Assembly: GCA_963931925.1 (NCBI GenBank)
Contig: OZ007567.1
Coordinates: 92,129,055-92,193,054 of the forward strand
From: Onchidella celtica
Lineage: Eukaryota > Mollusca > Gastropoda > Systellommatophora > Onchidiidae
Length of the DNA: 64,000 nt
Direction of reading: 5' to 3'
Shown here in pieces: positions 34,001-44,484 of the stretch (positions are counted from its first letter, which is position 1; each line of letters begins with the position of its first letter). The notes below the pieces were generated by a model. That model had not been told where the DNA came from and did not search any database. It saw only the letters and a list, made by a program, of their open reading frames with translations. The translations under genes were made by a program, and so were the position numbers.

Positions 34001-37000
34001 TTAGCCAAATCTATTTTCGAAAACACGGACGACTCGGCCAATCGCGCAAATAGATCTTCCTGATTCGGGATAGGTTCAGCATCGTAAATGGTTAGAGCGT
34101 TAAGCTTCCTGTAATCGATACAAAACCTAACGGAACCGTCTGTTTTCTTTACTAGTACAATCGGCGAGCAGTAAGGGCTCGTCGAGCGCTCAATGACTCC
34201 TAAGCTGAGCATCTTTTCCACCTCGGACTGTATGGTGTCGTGCGCGTGCAGCGGTCGCGGGTAGGGTTTAACAAACACGGGTACGTCCGAGTGCAACCGG
34301 ATGACGTGTTGAACTAAGGATGTTTTACCCGGCAAATCAGTGAATACTGGCGCAAACTCCCGAACAAGATCCATTATGTCCTGTGTCTTACTTTGATCCA
34401 GCTGTGGATTGATATTAACGGAAGTCGCGTCCTCTGTGGCTTGCAAGGATAGGAGCGATCTAGTCATAGGTAATGGCTCCCGGTCGTTGTCATCGATAGT
34501 GACCATCGCTGCGTTTGCTTGGGCCACAACATGGCATAAATGATCGTGATGACTTTGATCATCGGTAATATACTTTTTTAACATAATATGGTACACCTTA
34601 TCGTTACCACGTATGGTAATGAGATAATTAACTCTCGAGAGTCGCTTTTTAACTAGAAAGGGGCCTTTCCAAGTGAGGAATAGCTTGTTCGTTTCTGGTA
34701 ACAGCACCAATGCCCGATCTCCGCCTGACAGGGTTCTTAACCGACTACTCTGATCGCGATATCCTATAAATGACCTGGCCCGTACGCATGCAAATTGTCG
34801 AGCCAGGTCGCATGCATTAACTATTCTATGTCGGAGATCGACTATGTACTGATACGCGGATCGCGTATCAGGAACGTCGGTATCAGAACCGGCGTATAAA
34901 TCGCGTAAAATGGTCATCGGGCCACGTGGTTTTCGACCGTATAAAAGTTCAAACGGGGAAAAACCCGTTGTCGTATTTGAGAGTTCCCTATATGCGAACA
35001 AGATGACCGGAAGTCGACGGTCCCAGTCACCAGGTCTATCGGCTGAAACGCGTGCCAGCATAGCTTTCATGGTGGCATTCCAGCGCTCGCAACAGCCATT
35101 GGACTGTGGATGGTATGGTGACTTAAGTTTCTGCCTAATGCCCGTGAGTTCCAGTACTTTCCTGAAAAGGTCGGAGGTGAATTGCGGTCCTCTATCGGAT
35201 AATAATTCGGACGGGAATCCGACGCGCGTGAATATGGTAACCAATGCCTCGGCGACGTGATCGGCCGATATTTCTTTTAACGGGATAGCCTCAGGCCAAC
35301 GGGTGGCATAATCGATTATTGATAGAATAAACCGATGGCCTCTATCCGACTTGTGTAATGGCCCGACGATGTCGACGGTAACTCGCTGAAATGGAGTGGA
35401 AACCGGCGGCATCTCTTGTATAGGTGCCCGCGAAATTTTTCCTTTGGGGGTTCTTTTCTGGCATGTATCGCAACGCGACACACAGCTATTTATGTCACCG
35501 TAAACCCCGGGCCAAAAAAACAGACAGTACTCTCGATTTTGTTCTCGCTTTGCTCTGGTGGCCCGACAATGGCGTGTCGTGCGCGAGGCGGGTGATGTCT
35601 CGGCGAAATGATCTTGGTATGACCAATTGCAAAATAGTTTCGCGCTTTCCCCGAAAAACGCGATATAGGAGGTCGTCTTTAAGGCAGAACCTGGTTGTAT
35701 CCGGGTTGTCCGGATGAATCTTAGCAAATAGGGGCTTTAGTGATGGATCTGTGCGCTGTTCGTTACGAAAAATCTCGGGGGTCACATCCAAGTCGACGAC
35801 AGGCGATCGTAATGTGTCGTCACTCTGGCGACGCGATTGTTGTCTTGTCGTGACACACGCAATGTCGTTATCATCGTCCCAAATCTCGAGTTCGCCATCG
35901 GAGACGTCCTTTAAGTGGGGAATATTCCCAACGATTAGGTCGGCGACCGGATTTGGTAGCACACAGGCCGTGACAACACCAGTTATAAACGGTGTGTCAA
36001 CATATATTTCCGCCAAACGAAAATGTTCAACTGAACCACCAAAAGTAATGCATGTCGCATCGCGATCCAGGAGTTGTGCAGGACGGACCAGCGATTTACG
36101 TACACCGACGGTCGTACAGCCTGAATCTCGCAATACGGATGCTCGTATGGCGTTTACTCGTCCCTCATACGATGTCAGCGCGCCTCGCTCGTGGAGGGCG
36201 GACATAACTGGAATAACTTTACTGACGGTTTCGGCATTCATAGTTCTATCACCGCGGTTTTCGGTGAATGCTACAGAGCATGCATTTGCCGCATCTAATC
36301 TAACTCTGCATTGTCGCGCAATATGGCCTCCGGCGCCACATCTATAACAGTAGACTGGATTATTGTCCCTTCGAGGTGTACCTCGATAAGAAGGAAATGG
36401 GGGCACTTGATAGTAGTTGTTACGCGGTCCTCCGGTAGGGAAAGAACGTGTATATCGGGGTTCCCAGTCCCGAGAAAATTTATGGGGATTCGGTTGCCTT
36501 CTGCTAAACGGCGGCTCGGACCGTGGACGAACTTGCGGCGACTGTCGAAAGGGCTGTCTTGATTGTCTCGACGGTACCGGTGACTTAGTAGCAGCGCCGG
36601 CGTAGCACGGTTCGCTTACTTTAGCTTTAGCTAACGATCGATTAGGGTGAGCCGCAGCATACCGTTCCGCCATCGATGTTATCTCGACGGTAGTTTTGGG
36701 GGCTTGTTCCTTAAAATGCGCCACCAGGTCCGTGTGGCAGGACATATATATTTGGTCTTTAAGTATTAAATCATATAGTTTCTTGTAGTTTCCCTCTTCC
36801 ACACCGGCCAACTCAGTCCAACGGTTGAGTAGGTGGCGGAGGCGGTCCACGTAAGTGGGAAAATTCTCAGATGCTTCCGGCTTGCAATCGCGGAAACGCT
36901 TATGAAATCCATCTTCCGTATGTTGGAAACGCTTTAATAGCGCGGTCTTTAGAATGTCATAGTCCCTAGCGTCATCAATAGTGAGGCTATGGAAAACTTC

Positions 37001-40000
37001 CAACGCTCTCCCTGTCAAAATATTGGCGAGGCATGATGTGTACTCACTACGCTGCGATCCCGCGCAAACAGCATGGAGTTCGAAGCGGTGGAGGTAGGAA
37101 TCAATGCGATCAACCTTATCATTAAAGGTTGGCAATTTACGCTTCGTTTTATTATTGGAAGTAAATTCCGGAGCCCCGGTAGTTTGGGCTTGCTTCGGTT
37201 CCCACTGTTTCAACGCGAGCTCGTACTCTCTTTGAGCCTGTTTCTCCGCGCGTTCCGGGGCTCTCTCGTCTCGTTCCGCGGCTTTTTCTTGGCGTAATAT
37301 CTCTGCGGCCTTTTCTTCTCGTTCCGCAGCCTTTTCTAGGCGTGATCCCTCCGCGGCCTTTTCTTCTCGTTCCGCGGCCTTTTCTTCTCGTTCTTCTTTC
37401 AGTTTCTGGTCTACCCAAGAAGCACGCTGAGCTTCCGGTATGCCAAATGATTGGGCTAGTTCCAAATATTTCTGTAGTTCGGCCATGATACCGGTCGATA
37501 ATGCGATATAATAATGTCCTAATCGAGGACAACTTATCAAAACTCTCTAACTTTATTCTCCCTTGAAGCAATGTATTAATTGCACTCTGCGGGCGTTCGT
37601 TCCTGCAGTATGAACGAAATTAACGAAATCAACAACAAACTGTACGTCTTAGTCAACCAAGTAGTGGTTGAGCTATCTCAGTGATCACTTATCTCCTTCA
37701 CGTATTTCTCCTAATCCTCAAGCAGTCAGTCTACTGCTTCCGTGATTGGTCGTTAACTAACGATACCAATGTAATATTTCCAGTGTATCTTCCGTACACT
37801 CCTAGCAGCGTTCCCTCTGCTATAAATCGGAATAAATTAATATTCACGATATTAACTTCCTTGGCTATACAAGCCTAACAACTCTAATATCCAGATTATC
37901 TCTCAACGTGCCCTAGACATCGATTTATCCCAGGCAATAATATAGCAAGTATGAATACAAAATATAATAATGCAACACTATAATGGGAAAAGAATTACAT
38001 GGAGAGTGAGACGAGACTAACTGAAAGAACAAACGACAACAGACCTGACTAGCCTGAAACTATCTACAAAAAGGTAAGAAAAAGAACAGGAGAGACGTCT
38101 TCCTAAAAGTAAGAGGAAGATAGAACGCTAACAATCTATACGAATAACAGGCCCCTACAGAACTATTCAAGGCAAAGTATATCTCCCATCCGTTTTAAAC
38201 GCCATCTAGATCTGCTAGTCTGGCAAAAAGAGGTATGCTGAGTCTCGATCCCTTCCAACCACCCGCGTATCTAATCTAAACACAAAAGAAAAAATAATGC
38301 CTGTCAAAAGTAGGGGTGCTGGAACGACGAACCCCTCAAACGAAGACTAATACAGATGGTTCACTTAGCTGGGTGAAATGGACTGGCTCTTTCCCTTGGT
38401 CCACAGCGCTGGTCTTGTCTTTTCCTGCTAGTAGCTGTCAGTCCCTCGTAGTGGTCCCAGGATCAATGACGAGAGGACATGCCAGACATGTGGGGGAGAA
38501 ACAAAAAAAAATTAGCAGTATACAAAACTATAAACTACAAAAATGACATAAATAACAGTGGAGTCTAGAGTGGTATCCCTGCAGATGTTGACGGGGTCCT
38601 GCAGATGTCAATGGTGTCCTCTAGATGTCACGGCGGACGGTAGGGTATCCTCTAGATGGGGTGTCCTCCTCCAGATGTCACTGGGGTCCTCTCCAGATGT
38701 CAGTGGGGTCCCCTCCAGATGTCACGAGCAGAGTTAGGGTCTTGGGGATGTTATGACTGCACGAGAGGCAGCTAACTCACACTCGGACACAACCACACAA
38801 GAAAAGTATTAAATAACTAGAGGATCTATATATGTCAGGCCGGTCAGGCCGTCTTATTATTTAAATAATAAACAAAACAAAAGACAATAGAGGTATATTC
38901 AAAGCAATTAATTCTAATTACTAACTTAATCTATGATATTCATGTCACTATGGTTCCTTATTGGATGTACTGCAATCAATAGCAAATGGGTATATTATAC
39001 GAAACTAGATATCAATCTAAAGTGACAGTTGAGTCGCCACTGGCCAGTCGCCAGGCAAACTCTCCCTAAATCATATGGGCTTGAATGTTAGGAGAGCCCA
39101 GTACGTTCAAAGCCTACAGAAGCACACTTCGGCTTGTAGGTAATTAAGCAGTTGCAAAAGACTATATATATATATATATGCACAATCACTATTCAATTCA
39201 TCAACAATGTGCTATATTACTTCAATCATACTATGGAGATAGATCTATAATACGGGCCACTCGTTCGACGAGTGCCAGCTGGGGTTTCCTTAGACTTCCC
39301 ATGTGGCTGTGGTTCTCTCTCTAGCTCTGAACTTCTATTATGCTTAGACAAATAAGATATGTTACCGTTGGTCACGCCTACTGGTAGGCGCGAACATCAA
39401 AAGAGCGCAGCGTGGGCTTTTAAAGGTCAGCCCACTCAGACCTTTCTTTCTAGAGCTCAGTCAGTCCGTTAGCAAGGACTTCTAGTCTTCAGACCACACA
39501 GTTCAGGTACTGGCCAACCGGAGATACTTCACGACACGATGCTTCTGCTCGTCTGTATTCAATGAATCTGAACGTTACACGATGTTTTATACTATCCAAC
39601 TACCCAGCAGTGCTAGTCCGCTGGCCCAATTAGTTCAGCAATCTCATTGGCCGAAACCTCCCACCATTTTAATTGTAGTAATACGTCTGCACTATTCTAC
39701 CAGCCAGTTAACGTGCAAAAACTTGTCTAGTCATACTTAACAATGTCAACTATCCCCACCTTGTTTCACCCCTATTCCATTACTTATTAATCACGAACAT
39801 TAAAACCGACAAGCGTGAATCTAACAGTTTAACTTTACATTTATTTACTCACCAACTATAATTCGCGAGGACCGTTCAAGGCCACCAGCCAATTTCTCAT
39901 GGCCCTGGTAAAAAAACCACTCACGCTCTGCGTGAGATCTAACAACATCCGAATCATGACAATAGTAGTCGTTGACGGAAAGTCATCCAATCCTGCACCT

Positions 40001-43000
40001 GTTCTCTCGGGAGTACCTCAGGGTACTGTAATGGGCCCCTTGCTATTTTTAGTTTATATCAACGATATGCCAAGTAAGATCTCTCCAGGCACTAAACTAC
40101 GACTGTTTGCCGATGATAGCCTCCTCTATAGAACAATAAATTCAAAAGAGGATACGGAAATTTTACAGAAAGATTTGGACAGTCTACAAGAATGGGAGAG
40201 GGACTGGCGTATGGAATTCCACCCCAATAAATGCCAAGTCCTGAGAATTTCAAATAAACATCACAACATCACCTCAGACCACTTTATACATGGCGAGAAA
40301 TTGAGTGAAACAGATGAGGCTAAATATTTAGGAGTTACATTGGACAGAAAACTTACATGGAACCAACATATTAATAGCACATGTGACAAAGCAAACGGTA
40401 TACTAGCATTTCTGAAAAGGAACATCTCTAACTGTGATAGGAAAGTAAAAGAAAAATGTTATAACACCTTCGTGAGGCCCTCCCTAGAGTATGGCTGCAG
40501 TGTCTGGTGTCAATGTTCGAGGTGAGTAACGTCTTGGGGATAATAGCGCATTCGACTAATCGAAAGGCCACTCACACTCGTCCAGGCACAATCATAATAA
40601 TTAATACACTCGTTGAATATATATATCAGGCCTGAAGGGCCATACTACTTTATTACTACGGATACAATAGGTATGATTGCAGATACAATATATATGGTTG
40701 CAGATACAATAGATAGAATTGCAGAATACAATAAATATGGTTGCAGATACAATAGATAGGATTGCAGATACAATAAATAGGATTGCAGAATTAGTGGCTA
40801 CATCAAAGCCCCGTTGTGGGAACTCCAGCTTGTCGCTGAACTTATTAACTGTAATTCAAAAGTTCTAATCTCACATGGGATACAAGGCATTCAATATAAC
40901 ATGAGATACAATATCTACGTACTACGTCTACAAAAGATTATTTTTCTATGAATGACTTCAATACTTCTTTCTTTCCACACACACTATCATTCTACACTGT
41001 ATTAATCCTGTCTCTATTGTGAGGATTGCCAGGTGGCTTTTCCTACTACTCAGCTTCGTCACAGGGCTGATCTAGTAATTCCTGTCTCTATTGTGTGGAC
41101 TTATGAATTGCCTACCATTATACGCTCGTAGCCAGGTACGAGCGTAGATCCAAAGGACACGGTTCGCACTTTTGGCCTAGTGCGACGAGGCGTTTATCAA
41201 TTCTCTGGATGACGACACGGTCACTCCACTTCGACTTCACTTGTGTCTATTCTGTCTGTGCTCGACTCCTATTGTCAGGCCCTGGAGCTCGAGCCGAGAG
41301 GAACCTCACTGGATCGAATGATTTCCACAGCCGTTCTCTGCTTAAACAATGGCGACTTAAGCTTATATACCTCCAGCCAACCCCGTGAAAGTTTCTTGTC
41401 TCACCTTCCGAAATCATGCCGGGTTCACGTGCCCCGTGCATAGCTTACACGCCTTAAGGCGTGAGTCCACTAACCTATAAAATCCCACCTTTTTATTCTA
41501 AGGGTCGTATCACCCTAACACTACTCACTGGATCCCAAAAATGAGATCATGACATCTGGGACTCCCACTGTCGAATAAATATAGAACAACTGGAAAGGGT
41601 CCAGAGGACGAGGAGAGCTGCTCGCTTTGTGACAAATGACTATGCTAGAAGTAGTAGTGTCAATAAAATGATGAGAGACCTCGATTGGACACCACTAGAA
41701 GAAAGAAGAGCAAAAAAACAAAGTAAAACTATTTTATAAGGGCAGGGAAGGAAATACCGATATCCCACTGAACCACCTCACCATTAACACCAGAGGCAAC
41801 AGAAAGAATAACATAGTAATACAATATATCATCCCAAGCTCACGGATTAACAGCCATCTTTACTCTTTTTACCCTAGTGTCATCAGGATGTGGAACAACC
41901 TCCCGGCAGAAGTCCAAAAACTATCGTCTGCAACGGCTTTTGGCAATGAATTGAAAAACATAATTTTCCGTTGCAGCTACCATTGTATTTAAAGTGCGGT
42001 CTATTTCTGTGCACAATCTTGATGCCAAGAGATATTTTTAACCAGAGATATATATACAAAAGAATTTACACAACGATATATTTTAAATGGTCTTAATATA
42101 TGCTGTTTTAGCCTGTTTTAGCCTCAGAGCAGTAGCGACGAGTCGCATATGGTGCAGTTGAGGGATCGTCTTAGTTAACAGACGATCAACTCCATGAGAA
42201 GAAGAAGAAGAAGAAGTAAGAAGCTGATAATGAAAAACTAGCACTGGCCTTTTTGTACCCGAAAGTTTCTGTTTTCTTGCTACTGATCCAATTTTCGACT
42301 CTTGCATTTCCGTTTAATTCCAGAAAATGAGATTAATTACATGGCATTTATTTCCGTGCCAAATATGTGCCACTTAAAGTGGGAAATAGCTACCCAAGCC
42401 GACAATTCCACAGACTGACTTCCTGTTCTAATGTGCGCATTCAAATTTCAAAGTGCTGTGAAGCACGCACGAAAAAAAATTGTCCATAAATCTTTTACTG
42501 GTATAAAGTACTAGCTGAGTACCTGTTCGATGAACAGGTTTGTGCAGTTTTTTGGTTTTTTTTGGGTAAAACTTAAGACATCTGTGAACTAAGAAAGGCA
42601 TTAATGCTGCATAGATAGCTTATAAGAGAGATGCAACAACAAAGGACACCACTTCAGACCGAAAGGAATAAGAACAAAAGCCGAGATGCCTAGGGTCATC
42701 CCCAAAACTCAGCGATATGACAGTACACAGTGTGCAGTGGTGCGCACCGAACATTTTCAGGAAGTGATGATGTCATTAAAACCTACAGCATGTCAATGGG
42801 CCTAGTGAAAATTGGGGAAACAATAAATTTCCAATAAAAAATACTACACCAATTTGAGACTTCTATTAAAAACTGTGCACCCTTACATCCATTCTGATGT
42901 ACCATATAAAATTTGAAGTCTGAGTGTTGAGTGGTTCAGAAGCCTTTTGCAAAGAAAAATCTCAAGTCCACAAATATATATAGTATAGATGATCGCTTAC

Positions 43001-44484
43001 AATTGAAAGGGTTTGTTTTACACCATGTCTGAGTCCACCTGGTCTCAAAACAAACAGTTTGGTGGTGCATAAAGACCGCTCAGTATACTGTCTTTTGTGC
43101 AAAGCACATTGATTCGGGACTTTTCTTAGAATGAAACATTTTGAAAAAGCTGAAGTTTTCAGAATCAAGGCCTTGCTAAAGAAGACTTTTCGCTGAATAC
43201 TTCAGTTTTCACTTTTTTTTGTTGTTGTTGTCTTGACCACGATACGTGATCAGGCCCTTCAATTCTTATCGCGCTTTGGCACCCGTGGGTATTCTGTATT
43301 CTTGACAATTGTGGGCACATCTTACCTTTTGCATTACTGGGACGTAATCTGACAAAGCGTCATGGTTGAAAGCTTTCTGCAGGGCCCTTCTCCTGGCTCT
43401 GTGTAGATCTCCAACAGCATTGGATATCGTGCCATCTCCCAACAGTCTCCGGACACTAGTGGGCCAGTATGCCGTGACCAAATTATTTTCGTTCATCAAA
43501 ATTTTCTTGATGTTTTTGGCTCCAATCACACGAATGACCGGCACTCCAAGGACGTGGGTTTTGTACACTTCTCCATGACGCTTACGCCTCGACTCGTAGA
43601 ACTTTTTGTCCTGAGATAGAGAGCGGCAGTGATACAGAATAATGCATCTGAATCAGATGGAATGGGATGAAATGCTAATTTTTAAAGGAAATTCTTCTGC
43701 TGATAATTTATTGATGCTGATGCATCCGCTGCGAAATATTTCTTGTTTACCCTTTCTTGTACAAGGAAAGAAGAATATTTGGCACCTATCGTTAGTCGCC
43801 GTTTATGTGACGATACTGCATACTTAACCTTTTTTTTTTTTACATATTAATTTTTCTTGTCCATTGAACTGTAACTGGATATGAAATGTGTCTATTTATA
43901 TGTTTGCTGGGCTTGCATGCTAGTAAGTAAACTTCTTAGTTTGAATGGATTTATTTGTCTTCAGTTTGTCCATCTGCTCTTGGATAAGAAACAGCGCGAG
44001 TGACGGTCGGTCTTTGGACAAACCAACTGACAGCTGATCAAAATCTATTCGTTCAACATTCAGTTAGAACCACTTAAGCCTCCAAACCCAGATATGGAAG
44101 GAAGACAGATTTTGTCTAATGTTTGACACACATTTTCTCAGCAATGTCAACACGATATCGCACCTTTGTTTATTAAGTGGATGCTCGTTGCTAATTGCAT
44201 TGAGATAGATGTAAAATGTGAGTACATATGAAAGGTTTTACTCGGTGTTAAAAGTCAAGACATATTTCCCTGTGTAATTTCTATGTTATATTGGAACAGT
44301 TACTGCAGGGTTGAGGTGGTTAAGACTTATTTCTACTCACCCTCGCAAACAACATCAATGACTCGCCTATTATCGGGAGTCCCATTGAACCCGGCGGGAG
44401 AGGCAACTTGAGGTTAGGATCGCTGTTGTTTTGGTGATATACTGACCACATGATCAGACTCAAGATAAAGAGAATGGTGGGCAT
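27670..44484 (-). CDS. CYP26-like: CYP26-like cytochrome P450 (retinoic acid hydroxylase), six coding exons
   Basis: Joined exons on the - strand: 44484-44341, 43610-43326, 30871-30659, 29501-29245, 28754-28568, 28035-27670, giving 483 codons from the first ATG. All five introns are GT-AG and phase is kept. Landmarks in order: membrane anchor and PLPPG hinge (exon 1); WPTSVRRLLG block (exon 2); I-helix AGHATT (exon 4); KEVLR, the ExxR motif (exon 5); GYQIPAGW, FSPERW, heme loop FGGGSRACLG with the Cys ligand, and the CYP26-like tail HPVDGLPIRF (exon 6). CYP26 enzymes are ER-bound monooxygenases that clear retinoic acid by 4-hydroxylation. The substrate here is inferred from family resemblance. 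Intron 2 (12,454 bp) is full of retroelements. A DR2 repeat lies upstream at 46400. The start is uncertain (see exon 1). Confidence 0.92.
28090..28380. repeat. Degenerate ~80-bp tandem repeat in intron 5
   Basis: Three to four diverged units sharing AGGCAGAGA...ACATTGTCT...TCTGGGCG...GACATAGATA. Intron 5 spans 28036-28567. Confidence 0.7.
28568..28754 (-). CDS. CYP26-like: CYP26-like exon 5 (K-helix)
   Basis: 187 bp, acceptor TTCTACAG, donor GTGAGT. It encodes QVVAKLQAELEE through KEVLRLSPPV (ExxR) to LKSFTLS. A split Ser codon joins it to exon 4. Confidence 0.93.
28840..29010. repeat. Degenerate TCTA/TCTG repeat in intron 4
   Basis: Tetranucleotide-derived sequence within intron 4 (28755-29244). 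Confidence 0.75.
29245..29501 (-). CDS. CYP26-like: CYP26-like exon 4 (I-helix)
   Basis: 257 bp, acceptor GCCCCACAG, donor GTAAAG, phase-2 end. It encodes GMTARKTLLQEIENCL and LELLFAGHATTAS, with the oxygen-activating A/G-G-x-x-T-T pattern. Confidence 0.93.
29502..30658 (-). other. CYP26-like intron 3
   Basis: 1157 bp, GTATTT donor and CCACAG acceptor, AT-rich with poly-A and poly-T runs. No gene or clear mobile element. Confidence 0.8.
30659..30871 (-). CDS. CYP26-like: CYP26-like exon 3
   Basis: 213 bp, phase 0 at both ends, acceptor CTCCGCAG. It encodes IVRDFIRSW, LFALAAETLVG and LFCLPMDFPGFGFAK, matching the CYP26 segment before the I-helix. Confidence 0.9.
31005..31174 (+). pseudogene. 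LINE reverse transcriptase fragment, left part
   Basis: Encodes LLDFSKAFDKVHH and WITSFLENRTQIV, RT blocks of CR1/jockey-type LINEs. It is cut at 31174 by the family B element; the same frame resumes at 39967 once one ATAGT copy is discounted. The LINE start is approximate and 5'-truncated. It lies antisense in P450 intron 2. Confidence 0.88.
31175..32419 (-). repeat. 3' LTR of family B element
   Basis: 1245 bp. On the - strand it runs TGTCATGATTC to AGTGACA. It contains a (TA)n run near 31622-31637. Confidence 0.9.
32420..33027 (-). other. 3' untranslated region and polypurine tract, family B
   Basis: About 600 bp. The part to 32802 is absent from the rearranged copy at 9791-17791; the part from 32803 is shared. 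Confidence 0.75.
33028..35520 (-). pseudogene. Family B pol: integrase core, RT, RNase H
   Basis: This frame is continuous from the integrase region FFWPGVYG to the stop at 33028. It holds the second half of the HHCC finger, the D,D,E residues (DIVGP, SDRGPQF, NGCCERWN), WKGPFLV, RT with YFDD, and RNase H with TDAS, EREC, TDHK and ADLLSR. A 2-base loss near 35517 relative to the sister copy (TCTG versus TCTCAG) separates it from gag-protease, so the polyprotein is broken in the integrase zinc finger. Integrase lies before RT. Confidence 0.88.
35495..37486 (-). pseudogene. Family B gag, protease and start of integrase
   Basis: Starts at ATG 37486 (MAELQKYLELAQSF; an upstream in-frame TTG is not credible). 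A charged repeat (EEKAAERE type, about 37270-37400) is followed by Gag, a CCHC knuckle (CYRCGAGGHIARQC), a protease with RDSGC, and the first His of the integrase finger. It ends by frameshift at the 35517 deletion. The intact Gag shows what the + strand copy at 12485 lost. Confidence 0.88.
37487..38719 (-). other. Family B leader with tandem repeats next to the 5' LTR
   Basis: About 1.2 kb without a gene. The 150 bp next to the LTR (38569-38719) are five to seven degenerate ~20-bp repeats of CTCCAGATGTCACTGGGGTC type. The primer site should begin just inside the LTR (- strand TCTGGAGGGGACCCC), but I cannot match it confidently to a tRNA. Confidence 0.7.
38720..39961 (-). repeat. 5' LTR of family B element
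   Basis: 1242 bp, + strand TGTCACGAGC to AATCATGACA, followed by the ATAGT duplication. Confidence 0.9.
39962..40507 (+). pseudogene. LINE reverse transcriptase, middle part
   Basis: Continues the RT from 31174: SGVPQGTVMGPLLFLVYIND, RLFADDSLLY (FADD active site), YLGVTLDRKLTWNQHI, and FVRPSLEYGCSVW. It is interrupted at 40507 by a solo LTR. CR1/jockey-like; no intact ORF. Confidence 0.93.
40508..41554 (-). mobile_element. Solo LTR related to family B
   Basis: 1047 bp, TGTCAATG...GATCATGACA, flanked by TCTGG on both sides (40503-40507 and 41555-41559). Stretches match the family B LTR (GTCTTGGGGAT, CTCACACTCG, ATATATCAGGCC), so this is a diverged subfamily. Strand is by homology. It contains five or six ~24-bp repeats of GGTTGCAGATACAATAGATA (40670-40795). 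The internal region was presumably lost by LTR-LTR recombination. Confidence 0.88.
41560..42215 (+). pseudogene. LINE reverse transcriptase, C-terminal part and 3' end
   Basis: Resumes in frame after the solo LTR: DSHCRINIEQLERVQR, RAARFVTNDY and DLDWTPLEERR, typical of the CR1/jockey RT tail. The first in-frame stop follows at about 41738. Decayed 3' sequence continues to a (GAA)n run at 42198-42215 that may be the LINE tail. Confidence 0.85.
42216..43325 (-). other. Distal part of P450 intron 2
   Basis: About 1.1 kb of AT-rich sequence; no gene or clear element. It ends at the GTAAGA donor of exon 2. Confidence 0.6.
43326..43610 (-). CDS. CYP26-like: CYP26-like exon 2
   Basis: 285 bp, phase 0 at both ends, acceptor TATCTCAG, donor GTAAGA. 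It encodes DKKFYESRRKRHGEVYKTHV, WPTSVRRLLG, and AFNHDALSDYVPVMQK, the B-C helix region of CYP26. Confidence 0.93.
44341..44484 (-). CDS. CYP26-like: CYP26-like exon 1 (membrane anchor and hinge)
   Basis: Encodes MPTILFILSLIMWSVYHQ (membrane anchor), then LPLPPGSMGLPIIGE, the proline-rich hinge, to FAR before a GTGAGT donor. The open frame extends upstream only to a GTG, so ATG 44484 is the first usable start here. A pyrimidine tract and AG end at 44528 (- strand CTTTACTCCAG). The exon may therefore begin at 44527 and be spliced to an unseen upstream exon supplying about 15 more residues or a 5' UTR. Confidence 0.8.

Larger units (their letters stand above)
31175..39961 (-). mobile_element. 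Complete family B LTR retrotransposon nested in a LINE in P450 intron 2
   Basis: LTRs at 31175-32419 and 38720-39961 differ at roughly 13 sites plus a 3-bp indel (about 1%). The 5-bp duplication ATAGT flanks both ends (31170-31174 and 39962-39966). The gag-pol reads on the - strand. Total 8787 bp. A purine-rich tract ending GGGGTGGTGGATG precedes the 3' LTR (left side). It lies sense to the P450 gene, so its polyadenylation and splice signals could act on the host transcript. Confidence 0.93.
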
